Source: Heterohyrax brucei
Taxonomy: Eukaryota; Chordata; Mammalia; Hyracoidea; Procaviidae
Length of the DNA stretch: 64,000 nucleotides
Direction of reading: 5' to 3'
NCBI GenBank assembly: GCA_028571685.1
Contig: CM053141.1
Coordinates: 139,280,833 to 139,344,832 of the forward strand
In this document: positions 1 to 38,245 of the stretch, piece by piece
Position numbering within the stretch: the stretch's first letter is position 1
Layout of the letters: each line of letters starts with the position of its first letter
The notes under the pieces: generated by a model
Database searches by the model: none
What the model saw: the letters and a program-made list of their open reading frames with translations, nothing else
What the model was told of the DNA's origin: nothing
Translations under genes and position numbers: made by a program

Positions 1-520
1 CTTGTATTGCCAGTGAGACTCAACTTAGTGAGCTCCATCGTGGCTATCACTGGTGGTGGCCGGGCACCTTCTGGTTCTTCTGGTCCAAGTTGAAGTAGGC
101 ACCCACTCATGTGGGCCTCTCTGCCTTCTGCGTTGTCTTTACCCCCATGCTGTTTTGGTCCTCCAGTGAGCATCTGTTCCCGCTGAGTTGGAACCATTTG
201 CTGTCAGATGGCAGCTTGGAAGCTTTTAAGACCCCAGACGCCGCTCACCAATGTGGGGTGCAGTGAGCCCTCTTAGCAAAATGCTAATTGTGCCAGTTGG
301 CCTCCATTTCTCCTAAGAGCATGGTCCCCTGCCCTCTACCCCAGCTATTCTGTCCTTGCAATACTGGGTTAAGATGGAAGGAGTATTCAAGCTATGCTGA
401 AGTCCACTTAATATTGTTCTTGTTTCTAATGTGTGCTATAACTGATTTCACCCAACCAGATTTCTAGCAACTGTCTAATCTAAACCCTGTCCCCCCGCCC
501 TCCCTACCTTCCCTCCCTTG
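1..520 (-). other. L1 3' UTR (antisense)
   Basis: This pyrimidine-rich stretch follows the end of the ORF2 reading frame near 520. A segment at 211-245 around 'gcttttaagacc' resembles part of 12520-13500, which supports a shared lineage-specific L1 3' UTR. No gene is visible. Confidence 0.65.
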
Positions 521-3500
521 CAGCCATCAAACAGTCTTTTCTTCTATACGTAAGTCTGTTTTTGAGATCTTATCATAGAGGTCTCATACAATATTTGTCC
601 TTTTGTCACTGACTACTTTCACTCAACATAATGTCTTCCAGTTGAAACCAGGTTAGGAGATGTTTCCTGGAATCATCATTATTCTTTATCATTGTGTAGT
701 GCTCCACTGAGTATATATACCATAGTTAGTTATCCATTCTGTTGGTGGGCATCTGGGTTGATTCCATCTTTTTGCTATCGTGGACTGTGCTGCGATAAAC
801 ATTCTTGTGCATGTGTCCGTTGGTGTGAAAGGCCTTGATTCTGTAGTATGTATTCCAAGTAGTGGAATTACTGGGTCAAGTGGTATATCTATATCCATTT
901 TTTTAAGGGAGCTCCAGGTTGCTTTCCAAAGAGGGTGGACCATTTTGCAACCCCACCAACAGTGTAGGAGGGTTCCACTTTCTCCACAGCCTCTCTAGCA
1001 TTTGTTCTATGTTTTTTGGATCATGGCCAACCTTGCTGGGGTGAGATGGTATTTCATTGTAGTCTTGATTTGAATTTCTTTAATAACTAAAGATCGTGAA
1101 CATGTCCTAATTTGTTGTTTGGCTGCCTGGATCTCCTCTTTAGAAAAATGTCTGTCCATCACCTTTGCCCATCACTTAATTGGATGATTTATCTTCTTAT
1201 TGATATTTTGTAGTATTTTATAGATTATGGAGATCAGGCGTTGGTCTGACATACAGTTGCCAAATATTTTTCCCCATTCTGTAGGTGTCCTTTTAATTCT
1301 ATTAATAAAGTCTTTGGATGAGCAAAAGTATTTGATTCTTAATAGGTCCCATTTATCTATTTTCTCTTCTGTTGATTGTGGTTTGTTTGACAGATTTTGG
1401 AGTCTGTCCACATTGTGTATTAAAACTTCCATTGTTGTTCCTATCTTTTCTTGGATGAGTTTTATCATTTTAGGTTTGACTTTTAGGTCTTTTATCTGGT
1501 TGGAGTTGATTTTTGTATAAGATGTAAGGTATGGATCTTGTTTCAGTTTATTGCAGGTGGATATCCGATTTTGCCAGCACCATTTGTTGAAGATACTGTT
1601 TTCACCCCAGTTTAATGTCATAGGGCCTTTGTTGAATATCAACTGTGCATAGGCTGATGGTGTCATCTCTGGGGTCTCAGTTCTGTTCCATTGATTGATC
1701 TGTCTGTTCTTGTACCAGTATCAGGCTGTTTTGACCACTGTGGCTGTGTAGTATGTTCTAAGGTTGGGTAATGAGAGGCCTCCCAGTGTGTTCTTCTTCT
1801 TTAGTAGTTCCTTAGTTATCCGGGGCTTCCTCCTTTTCCAAACAAAGTTGGTGATTTGTTTCTCTATCTAATTAAAAAATGACACTGGAACTTGTATTGG
1901 AATTACATCATATAAGTAGATTGCTTTGTATAAAATAGACATTTTCACAATGTTAAGTCTTCCTATCCATGAGCAGGGTAGGTTTTTCCACTTATCTAAG
2001 TCTCTCTTAGTTTCTTGTAGTAAGGGCTTATAGTTCTCTTTGTAAAGTTCTGTTGTTTCTCTGGTTAGATTAATTCCTAGGTACTTTATCTTCTTAGGGG
2101 CTATTGTAAATGGTATTGATTTGATGATTTCTTCGTTAACAGTCTTGTTGTTGGTATAAAGGAATCCTGCTGATTTACTTATGTTTATCTTGTATCCTGA
2201 GACTTTACTGAATTCTTCTATCAGTTTGAGTAGTTTACTTATAGATTCTTTGGGATTCTCTGCATATACAATCATATCATCTGCAAACAGGGAGATTTTG
2301 ACTTCTTCTTTGCCGATGCAGATGCCCTTTATTTCTTGGTCTTGTCTAATTGCTCTGGCTAGAACTTCTAGTACAGTGTTGAATAGGAGAGGTGAGAATG
2401 GGCATCCTTGTGTAGTTCGTGTTCTCAAAGGAAAGTCTTTTGAGTCTCTCTCCATTCAGGATGACGTAGGCAATTGGCTTTGTATAACTGGCCCTTATTG
2501 TGTTGAGGAATTTTCCGTCTATGCCTGTTTTGCTAAGAGCTTTTAGCATGAATGGGTGTTGGACTTTATCAAATGCCTTTTTTGCATCAATGGACAAAAT
2601 CAGGTGGTTCTTGTCTTTTGTGTCATTTGTGTGGTTAATCGCATTAATTGTTTTTATGATGTTGAACCAGCTTTGCATCCCTGGTATGAATCCAGCTTGG
2701 CCAGGATGGATTATTTTTTGGATATGTTGTTGTATTCTATTTGCAAGAATTTTGTTGAAGATTTTGGCATCTAGATTCATGAGTGATATTGGTCTGTAGT
2801 TCTCCTTTTTGGTTGGGTCTTTCCCTAGCTTTGGTATCAGGGTTATGCTGGCTTCATAGAATGAGTTTGGGAGTACTCCATCCCTTTCTATACCATGAAA
2901 TAATCTCAGTAGTATTGGAGATAACTCTAAAAGCTTGGTAGAATTCTGCAGTGAAGCCATCTGGGCCTGGGCTTTTTTTGGTTGGCAGTGTTTTGATGAC
3001 ATTTTCGATCTCTTCCTTTGTGATGGGTTTATTAAGTTGTTCTGCTTCACGTTGTGGTAATTTGGGTAGGTGGTATGAGTCAAGGAATTTGTCCATTTCC
3101 TCTAGGTTTTCAAATTTGTTAGAGTACAGTCTTTCATAGTATTCTTTTATGATATTTTTTATTTCTGTTGGATCTGTTGTGACAGCTTCCCTCTCATTTC
3201 TAATTTGGATGATTTGTTTCCTTTCTTGCTTTTCTTTAGTAAGTTTAGCCAGTGGTTTGTCAATTTGGTTGGTCTTTTCAAAAAACCAGCTTTAATTTTT
3301 TGAATTGTTTTTCTATTCTGTAATTCATTTAGCTCTGCTCTAATCTTTATGATCTCGTTTCTTCTGGTGCCTGAGGGGTTCCTCTGTTGTTCTCTCTCTG
3401 CTTGTTGAAGCTGTAGGGTTAGTTCCTTGATTTGGTTTCTTTCTTCCTTCCAGATGTGTGCATTTATGGAGATAAACAGACCTCTGAGCACTACTTTGGC

Positions 3501-4370
3501 TGTATCCCATAGTTTCTTGTAGGAAGTGTTTCCATTCTCATTGGAATCTATGAATTTCTTTATTTCATCCTTGATTTCTTCTATAACCCATGGTTTTTTG
3601 AGCAAGATGTTGTTCAGTTTCCAAGAGTTCCACTTTCTGTCTATGTTTTTTCTGCCTTTGATTTCTACTTTTATGGCTTTATGATCTGAGAAGATGCTTT
3701 GTGGTAATTTGGTGGTGTGGATTTTGTTGAGAATTGCATTATGTCCTAACACATGGTCAGTTCTGCAGAATGTTCCATGTGCACTGGAGAAGAAGGTGTA
3801 GTTGTCTGCTGATGGGTGGAAAGTTCTGTATATATTGATGAGGTTTAGCTGGCTAATTGTGGCAGTGAGATCTTCTGTATCTTTACTGAGCTTTTTTCTA
3901 GATGATCTGTCCAGTATTGAGAGTGGACTGTTCAAATCGCCCACTGTTATTGTGGAGTCATCTAACTCTTTTTTGAGTGTAGTCAGTGTTTCTTTGATGT
4001 ACTTAGGTGCTCTGATATTAGGTGCATAAATATTTAATATAGTTAAGTCTTGCCTGTGTACTGAACCTTTCAACAATAAATAGTGTCCATCTTTGTCCAT
4101 GATGGTCAATTTTACATTAAAATTGATTTTGTCTGAGATTAGAATCACCACCCCTGCTCTTCTTTGTTCATTGTTAGCTTGATATATATTCTTCCATCCT
4201 TTAATTTTCAGTTTGTTCCTGTCTTTAGGTCTCAAGTGAGTTTCTTGTAGACAGCATATGGATGAGTCATTTGTCTTGATCCAAGATGTCACTCGATGTC
4301 TCTTTACTGAAGCATTCAGTCTATTTACATTCAGTGTAACTATTGATAGGTATGTGTTCACTGCTGCCAT
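520..4370 (-). pseudogene. L1 ORF2 pseudogene (endonuclease and reverse transcriptase)
   Basis: ORF2 starts at the ATG at 4370 with a typical L1 endonuclease N-terminus (TLNVNRLN, then CCLQETHL). Its open part runs to 3159 (403 codons) and covers the endonuclease and linker. After that the frame breaks. RT pieces lie at 3096-2854 (KSPGPDGF motif), 3083-2346 and 2455-1868; the last carries the catalytic FADD at about 2287-2276. Further C-terminal pieces lie at 1666-1172 and 943-689 (IPLLGI, then CTRMFIAA). In the family this protein nicks target DNA and copies the L1 RNA there. At least four reading-frame breaks mean no functional protein. Confidence 0.93.
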
Positions 4371-4785
4371 TGTGATATGTTTATTTTTATGTTGATGTTT
4401 TCTCTGTTGTTCTTATTAGTCTGTTCTGGGACATTCTTTTTTGTGAGTTGATTTTTCACCTTTCAGAGCTGTTTTTGTAGTTGTTTAGACTCCTGTTACA
4501 TTTCTTGAATTGGTATGATACATCTTTGTTGTGCTTTACAGCTGCTCCTATGATCCCCCTTAATAGACTATATATAAACCCAATTTTAATTACTACTAGT
4601 CTTGTCATCTTCCTCTCCATTTGGTAGGACTATAATGACTGTAGTACATCCCTCTTTTTAATATGGCACCATAGTTTTCATGATGATCACTGGATTGCTT
4701 CTTTCAGTATTAAAACTGTGATTGATTTTGGAGCCTTCCCTAACTGAGTAGAGTTCTGAGTAATGTGTCATTCTTAAATATAAAG
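4371..4785 (-). other. L1 inter-ORF spacer
   Basis: About 415 bp separate the ORF1 stop (4786) from the ORF2 start (4370). No coding similarity is seen in it. Human L1 has a spacer of only about 60 bp, so this is either a lineage feature or a later insertion. Confidence 0.6.
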
Positions 4786-5743
4786 TTAGTGGTTTTGTTC
4801 TTCTAAGCCAAAGCCAAGAACTTCTTTCAGTATTTCTTGTAGTTTGGGTTTGGTTTTTACAAAGTCTCTGAGTTTCTGTTTATCTGGGAATGTCTCAATT
4901 TCATTTTCGTATTTGAAAGATAGTTTTGCAGGATGTGTAATTCTTGGTTGGAAGTTCTTTTCCTTCAAGGCTTTGAATGTGTCATGCCATTATCTCTGTG
5001 CCAGCATGGTTTCTGCTGAGAAATCTGACGAAAGCCTACAGGGTTTCCCTCTGAATGTTAGCTTTGCTTTGAGTCTTGCTGCCTTTAAGAGTTGCTGCTT
5101 AGGTTTTGTTTTGTTAAGCTTGATTATAATATGTCTTGGAGTCCTTCTTTTGAGATCTATATTGGGTGGAGTACGATTTGCATCTGAGATGTCTGTATTC
5201 TCTTCCTTCGTGATTTCTGGGAAGTTTTCTGTCAGCAGCTCAGCAACGATACTCTCTGTATTCTCAGATGTTTCATCCTGTTCAGGGACTCCAATTAATC
5301 GAAGGGTGTTCCTCTTAATAGAGTCCCCATGCTTCTTAATGCTTCTTCATCTTTATTGTTTCTTTTTTCTGATTTCTGCTCATAGATGCTGGCGTCAGTA
5401 GCTCTGTCTTTCAAGTCAGAAATTCTTTCTACCATTTGTTCCATTCGTTTTCTTGGCTTGGAATGGAAGTTTCTGTGCCTTTGATTTTGTTCTTGATCTG
5501 TTGGATTTCAGAGTACTGGTCTTCCATCAGATTGAACAGCTTGTTTAATTTTTCCTTTTGTTCTGCTGCATTTTGCATAAGATTTAGAAGGGCTCTGTAT
5601 ATAATCATTTTGTATTCACTTTCTGATGCTTTCATAAAAGTTTCTTTATCTGGAAAACTCCTTGATTGTTTAGTTTGGGAGCCTTCTGAAGCCATGGGTG
5701 ACTTCTTGTATGCCACAAGTGTCTGTTGCTTTTTGGGTCCCAT
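4786..5743 (-). pseudogene. L1 ORF1 pseudogene (RNA-binding protein)
   Basis: The frame opens at 5743 with MGPKKQQTLVAYKK and runs 104 codons through a Lys/Glu-rich, leucine-spaced segment that suits the N-terminal coiled coil. It then breaks. The C-terminal domain reappears at 4968-4786 (QPRITHPAKLSF, then DKQKLRDFV), a conserved L1 ORF1p tail. Intact ORF1p is a trimeric nucleic-acid chaperone that coats L1 RNA. The overall span of about 320 codons is normal for the family, but the middle is frameshifted. Confidence 0.88.
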
Positions 5744-6745
5744 GTGAGTAAATAGAGGCTGGAAGAGTTAGTGTGAGGAGGGACTGCAGACGTTTCTCTA
5801 GGCTGTCTTAAAATGTAAAGCAAAAAGTATCTGACCACTTCCCAAGTCAGTCAGGTTTTCAGGTGTAGAGATTCCTCTCCCCAACTGGCAAAGTAAGCAC
5901 GTCTGTATCCAACCCTAGATGATACAAACTAGTTCAGAATACATCAATGCTACTGCCCTGTTGGCCTCTGCTGGCAGGGCCTAGCTTTAGGTGACACTGT
6001 GTAAAGTACAGCTTTTCTGGTAGAAAAGCACTCTCTTGTGGGCAGGCTGTGGCTCCCAAGCTAAGAATTAGGTCCAGCTGCGGCCACTGTATCCAAGATG
6101 GTGCCCTCCACACAGGCAGCAGATAGAGGGGCTAAAGGTGCGAGAGGTAGTGATTCCTCTGCTTCTGTTGCAAGGCCCCCAGCATAGGCGATGCTGTGTA
6201 AATTACTGCTTTTCTGTTGGAGAAGCGCTGTCCTGTTTGCAGGCGCTGTCTCCCAGGCTAAGAATTAGGTCCCGCTAAAATCTCAGTATCCAACATGGCG
6301 TCCCGCACACTGGCAGTGCGCTTCCATATAAACCCTTCTGTGGCAGTGATAAAAAGACAGGCCCAAAGTGGCTAGATTAACAGAGTCTTAAGCCTTGGTC
6401 TCAAAATACAGGAATTTTGCCTGCCTATCCGCTTAGCTGTGTATCTGAGTCTAGCTGCTCAGCAAGACCCAGCTCCATCCACCAGCCAAGACAGAGGGAA
6501 AAAAAAGTCAAAATGGTGCGTTTGCCTTCAGTCCGTGAGAGCCAGGGCTAGCCAGGAGTGAAAGTCAGCGAAAGAGAGGAGGTTTTTCACTCAGTGGTAT
6601 GAAGTCCAAATTAGTAGCCCTGTGACGTGTCCTGGGGCTCGTTACGTGATCAGCAGGCTCCGTTTGATTATCAGTTCAAGTCTTGTTTCCAGAGGGATGT
6701 AGGGAGATGTGTGCTTAGTCCCCCCTCTTGACTCTGCCTCCCTTA
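5744..6745 (-). promoter_or_regulatory. L1 5' UTR with internal promoter region
   Basis: About 1 kb, GC-richer than the flanks, lies upstream of ORF1 and ends sharply at 6745, after which AT-rich intron begins. By family knowledge this is where the internal Pol II promoter lies. It contains a 197-bp tandem repeat, listed separately. Activity of this copy cannot be judged. Confidence 0.7.
5948..6341 (-). repeat. Two 197-bp tandem monomers in the L1 5' UTR
   Basis: Matching words recur at one fixed offset of 197 bp: 'gcttttctg' at 6011 and 6208, 'aagaattaggtcc' at 6063 and 6260, 'atccaa' at 6091 and 6288, and 'ctctg/tctg...aaggcc' at 5965 and 6162. The copies are diverged but collinear over most of the unit. 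Confidence 0.85.
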
Positions 6746-7238
6746 ATTTTTATTTCAGAGTTTCTACTGTTTGTACCATTTAAATTAGCAAAATAAAGGT
6801 GTTATAATCTACTATAATCAATATATTTGTTTGTAATTTAAGGTGTAGAAAAAAATTCCAGTTTTTATGGGAAATTTTATGTTGCATTTATTGACCTTGT
6901 GTATACACACAAAAGATCATTAAGAGTAATATAGTGTGGTAGTCTTTCAGTTATTTTATAGATCAGACATAAATAACTAAAAGTCTAAGCCAACAAACAA
7001 AAAAATTGTCAAGACTAGCTAATCTAGAGAGTAGTTTTGATTTAGTTAGCTATTCAGAATAAAAGTTCTTGGGTGCCATAGTTGGTGGTATTGGGCCATT
7101 TCTTTTTCCAGTTCAGTTACACCTAGACTTTTTTTGCTTGCCTAGGTTGGTTGTTGGAAATGAAAACTTCATTCTTTTCATCTTCTGCCTCTTGTTTCTC
7201 ATTTTAGGGAAAAGAAGCAACTGTGTTATGATTCCTGT
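6746..7238. other. PRRC1: AT-rich PRRC1 intron sequence
   Basis: No repeat, exon or motif was recognised. Confidence 0.5.
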
Positions 7239-9425
7239 TGTTGTTAGGTACTGTTGAGTCAGTTTTAACTCATAGCAGCCTTATGCTCAAATGAACACTG
7301 TCTGATCCTGCACAATGCCCCAAATCGTTTTTGTGCTTAAGCCCATTGTTGCAGCCACTGTGTCAGTCCATCTTGTTGAGGGTCTTCCTCTGTTTTGCTG
7401 ACCTTCCACTCTACCAGGCATGATATTCTTCTCCAGGGACTGAGACCTCTTGACAGAGTGTCCAAAATGTATGAGAGTAAGTCAGTTTTTGATTTCAAGG
7501 AGCACTTGGATTGTACTTCTTCCAGAATAGATCTATTTGTTCTTTTGGTAGTCTGGGATGCATTCAACGATCCAACACCACAGTTCAAAGACATCAATTC
7601 TTCTGTCTTCCTTTTTCATTGTCTGACTTTCACATGTGTACAATGTGATTGAAAATACCATGGCTTGCGTCAGGTGTACCTGAAGTGTTCAAGATAACAT
7701 CTTTACTTTTCAGTACTCTAAAGAGGCCCTTTGCATCGGATTTTCACAATGCAGCGTGTCTTTGGTTTCTTGCCTGCTGCTTCCATGGGTGTTGCTTGTG
7801 GAACCAAGCAAAATGAAATGCTTGACAACCTAAGTCTTTTTTCCATTTGTCATGATGTTGCTTACTAGTCCAGTTGTTAGGATTTTGGTTTTTTTTTTCT
7901 TGATATTGAGGTGTAGTCCATGCTGAAGGCTGTGGTCTTTGATTTTCGTCACTAAGTGTTCCAAATCCACTTCACGTCCAACAAGCAGGGTTGTGTCACC
8001 TGCATAATGCAGTTTGTTAGTGAGTCTTCATCCATTCCTGATGCCTCGTTCTTTTTCATGTAGTCCAGCTTCTAGGATTATTTGCTGTGCATACAGATTG
8101 AAAAGGTAGACTAAAAGAATATAGCCCGAATGCACACTTTCCCTGACTTTACACCATGCAGTATCCCTTTGGTTTGTTTGCACAACTGTTTCTTGATCCA
8201 TATACAGATTCCCATGAGCACAATTAAGTGTTCTGGAATTCCCATTCTCTGCAGTGTTATCAATAATTTGTTATAATCCACATAGTTGAATGCTTTTGCA
8301 TGATCAGTGAAACACGGCTGAACACCTTTCTGGTATTCCTTGCTTTCAGCCAAGGTGCATCTGATATCAGCAATGATATCCTTGGTTCCGCATCCTCTTC
8401 TGAATCCAGCTGAAATTGCTGACAGTTCCCTGTAACTATACTGTTTCAGTTGTTTTTGAATGATCTTGAGCAAAATTTTACTTGCATGTGATATTAATGA
8501 TGTTGTTCGATAATTTCTGCATTTGGTGGATCAGCTTTCTTGGGAATATGCATAAATGTGGATCTCTTCCAGTCAGTTGACCAGGTAGCTGTCTTCCAAA
8601 TTTCTTTGCATAGATGAGTGAGCCCTTCCAGTGCTTCATCTATTTGTTGGAACATCTCAGATGATAATCCATCAATACATGGAGCCTTGTTTTTTTTTTG
8701 CCAGTGCCTTCATTGCAGCTTCTACCTCTTTCAGTACTATTGGTTCCTTGATCATATGCAGCCTCTTGAAATGACTAAACATCAACCAGTTTTTTCTGGT
8801 ATAATGACTGTGTATTCCTGCCATCATCTTTTGATGCCTCTTGAGTCATTTAATATTTTCCCGTTAGAATCTTTCACTATTGCAACTCGCAGCATGAATT
8901 TTTTCTTCAGTTCTTTCAGCTTCAGAAATGCAGAATGTGTTCTTCCCTTTTGGTTTTCTATTTCTACCTCTCTGCACATGTCATTATAATATTTTGTCTT
9001 CAGAAGCTACCCTTTGAAGTCTTCGGTTCTTTTACTTCATTCTTTCCTTTTGTTTTAGTTAGCTACTTGTTGTTCAAGAGCAAGTGTCAGAGTTTCTTCT
9101 GATGTCTTCTTTGGTCTTTTTAATGACATCTTGCTTTCTTCATGGTTGATATCTTTGATATCATTCCACAAGTTGTCTGGTCTTCAGTCATTAGTGTTCG
9201 GTGCATCACATCTGTTCTTGAGATGGTCTCTAAGCTCAGGTGGGATATACTTAAGGTTGTACTTTGACTTTCATGGACTTTTTCTAATTTTCTTCAGTAT
9301 CAATTTACACTTGCATATGAGCTGATTGATGTTCTTTGCCACAGTCAGCACCTGGCCTTAGTCTCACTGCTGATTTTGAGCTTTTCCATCATCTGTTTCC
9401 TTTGTATTCTGTGATTTCTGTTAGC
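7239..9425 (-). mobile_element. RTE-type LINE, 5'-truncated and decayed
   Basis: The 3' end is at the low coordinate (gttgttaggta, then 'tgagtcag', then 'ctcatagcagcc', the same module as the AfroSINE tail). RT-domain coding sequence is readable on the - strand at 8473-8111 (AISAGFRRGCGTKDIIADIR, then FTDHAKAFNYVDYNKL). Gag-like or endonuclease sequence is not reached. Stops and frameshifts make it inactive. It belongs to the large afrotherian RTE/BovB-like expansion. Confidence 0.9.
8111..8473 (-). pseudogene. RTE reverse transcriptase fragment
   Basis: A 120-codon open piece carries RT fingers/palm motifs: the GFRRGCGTKDII segment, then the palm-like HAKAFNYVD (normally YAKAFDxVDH, with the first catalytic Asp inside), then GIPEHLIVL. 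Here the AFD position reads AFN, so a catalytic aspartate is lost. It is a remnant of the surrounding RTE LINE, not a host gene. Confidence 0.85.
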
Positions 9426-9575
9426 CAACTTTATTTATCTGCCTTTACAAATAAAGTTTATTGTGCAGTATAAATCTTATACTCAGATTAATGTATAGGT
9501 GAATTTTCTTTCTGAGTTAAAATGGGATGTATGGACTATATGGTAACTGTTAAATGTTATTATCAGGGGCTTGAG

Positions 9576-9597
9576 TAATTAATTAATTAATTAATTT
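9576..9597. repeat. (TTAA)n simple repeat
   Basis: About five uninterrupted TTAA units. Confidence 0.9.
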
Positions 9598-9818
9598 TAT
9601 GCATTAAAGAGATTGAATTACAGCTATCAATGTCCAAGTGCTAAGTAGGATGAACATGAAGGACTTCTTAATATGTGTTTTACGTTCATTTTGAGGACAT
9701 TTGGCATGAGTCTTTGAGGAGAGAAAGAAGTTTCATTTTTTTATCTGCATAATTTACATTTTGTTAGGTGTGGGTGGTTTCCTGGGTTCATAGCTCATTT
9801 TGAGATACTTGACTTTAG

Positions 9819-10600
9819 AGTTGTTAGGTACTGTTGAATCAGTTCCACCTCATAGCGACCCTATGGACCACAGAAAAAAACACTGCTTGGTCCTATGCCA
9901 TGCCCACAATTGTTATGCTTGATTGTTGCAGCTGCTGCGGCTATCCATCTCCCTGAGGGTCTTCTCTCTTTTGCTGATCATGTACTTTACCTAGCATGAT
10001 GTCCTTCTCTAGGGACAGATCCCTCCTGATAGTGTGTCCAGAGTATGTAAGAGGTGGTCTCACCATCCTTGCTTCTGAGAACCATACTGGTTGTCATTGT
10101 TTCAAGACAGAGTTGTTCATTCTTTTGGCAATTCATAGTATATTGATTAGTCTTCACCAGCACCACAATTCAGAAACATCAATTCTTCTTCCATATTTAT
10201 TCTTTGTCCAGCTTTTTCGTACATGTGATAGAGTTGCAAACACTATGGCTTGGATCAGGCACATCTTAGTCTTCCGAGGGACGTCTTGCTTTTTCACATT
10301 TTAAAGAGATCTTTTGCTGCCAGCTTGTCCAGTGCAGTGGGTTCTTTGATTTCTTGACTGCCACTTCAATGGGTGTTGATTGTGTCTCCAAGTAAAGTGA
10401 AATCCTTGGCAGTCTCAGTCTTCTTTCCATTTATCATGATGTTGTTTATGGGTCTAGTTGTGAGAATTTTTGTTTTATTTATGTTGAGGTATAATCCCTA
10501 CTGAAAGGTGGTCTTTGATTTTCATTAATAAGTGTTTCAAGTCTTCTTCACTTTCCAGTACAGTAGTAACATCTGCATAATGCAGGTTGTCACAGTTATT
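9819..10600 (-). mobile_element. RTE LINE 3' fragment just upstream of PRRC1 exon A
   Basis: It begins with the RTE 3' module (gttgttaggtactg) and follows the same order of segments as 7239 onward: 'ccttctctagggacagatcc', then 'cattaataagtg', then 'catctgcataatgcagg'. It stops about 75 bp before the splice acceptor at 10676. Confidence 0.88.
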
Positions 10601-10641
10601 AGCATTGTGTGTCATTTTGTAGGAAGTAGTTTGTGGAGTAA

Positions 10642-37084
<26,443 letters not shown>

Positions 37085-38245
37085 GAGAAGACTGATGGAG
37101 ACACTGGGACTTTTCCTCGAAGCTGGATGTTAAAGAAGATTTTGTTCCTTCTTTAAACTGATAGCTTCAACGTATCCAGCAGTTTTTATAATTTTCCTAT
37201 AGGCTGCAATTTTTCCTTTTCTAGAAAGGCATGATGTTATTCCAACAGGTGAAATAGATCCTTTTTAAGATCATATAATTTCATATACCATAGTTGTCAG
37301 AGAAGAAAAAACAGAAACATATTTATAGCACAATGTGATATATCAAATTTGTAAGGTGAAAGCCACATGCTACAACATTTAAATTATACATACTTGATTA
37401 TTTTGTTTTTTAGAGAAGACATAGGGAATTAAAAAAATGTTTACTGAATATTCTTTAAAAGCATTGCTTCTTTTAATTCCTGATGAGTCTCTTCTCCAGT
37501 ACCCATGAAGCATTTCTGTGCACCCAGTGATCTCAGGTCTGATGCTGCTGGGCCGTGTGCTCAATGATTACCTTAACACACCTGCCTGGAGGGAGATGGT
37601 GCATGTTTCTATGCATATTTTTTAAAACATGGGCCAACATAACTGAATTGATGGTTTTCTTTTTGTCATCACACATGCAGATAGGATGAAAAATTCCACT
37701 TCACTGCTGTTTTTTGGCATTGCACAGATTTCTCCTAAGATCAGCAGAGTACTGCATTTTCTTTGTTCATTGCTACATGATAACTAAGTGGCAAGTGACT
37801 CAAGTATATTTTAAATCAGAAGTATTCCTGTTGTTTTGTATAATATTGTTCAGCACCTCAAGTGTAAACTCTTGAAAACAGCCATTGTTGTGTCCCACTC
37901 ATATTCTCTAAGCTATAATAGAGAAGCTTTGAGAGGGAATTACTTTATGTGATTGTATGCCTCTTGGTTTAGTTAAGATTACTTCGTAATCGTTTGCCTT
38001 AAACACTACTTTTCTAACTTTGTGCCATTCTGCCTACAGTTTTTCTGGAAGTTTTCAAGGAAACTTTTATATCCAATCTAGTTTATTTAGTCCATTATGT
38101 TTGTATTTAGTGAAAGCTCCCCTATCCAATAATAATATATTTTACCATTTTTTGAACTTAATGTAAATCAAAATGAAATAATGTTTTTCTTATACTATCG
38201 AATTCTTTATCTCCAGTTCAAATAAACTTTTTGAAGATAGTTTCG
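37085..38245 (+). other. PRRC1: PRRC1 3' UTR (minimum extent)
   Basis: AT-rich sequence without SINE insertions until 39688 follows the stop codon. The end is set by the AATAAA at 38221; longer isoforms cannot be excluded. Confidence 0.6.
38221..38226 (+). terminator. PRRC1: Candidate PRRC1 poly(A) signal AATAAA
   Basis: It is the first canonical AATAAA after the stop codon that I found, about 1.14 kb downstream, followed by T-rich sequence (taatttaatttttattta). Another AATAAA lies near 41385. Confidence 0.5.

Larger units (their letters stand above)
1..6745 (-). mobile_element. Near full-length L1 LINE, 3' end outside the window
   Basis: Read on the - strand, the order is 5' UTR (about 6745-5744), ORF1 (5743-4786), a spacer (4785-4371), ORF2 (4370 to about 520) and 3' UTR (520-1, continuing past the window start). 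The proteins match L1 ORF1p (coiled coil plus conserved C-terminal domain) and ORF2p (AP-like endonuclease, reverse transcriptase with a FADD core, C-terminal segment). Stops and frameshifts break both ORFs, so the copy is dead. It lies antisense to PRRC1 and upstream of the first visible exon, so inside a PRRC1 intron if the gene order is normal. The 3' end is missing, so a target-site duplication cannot be tested. Confidence 0.93.

Noticed and set aside
3159-4370. A 403-codon open frame as a host nuclease gene
   Set aside because: It is the endonuclease part of L1 ORF2 in its normal L1 context.
7337-8473. RT-like open frames as domesticated genes
   Set aside because: They belong to an RTE copy with many stops and a lost catalytic residue; no sign of selection or splicing.
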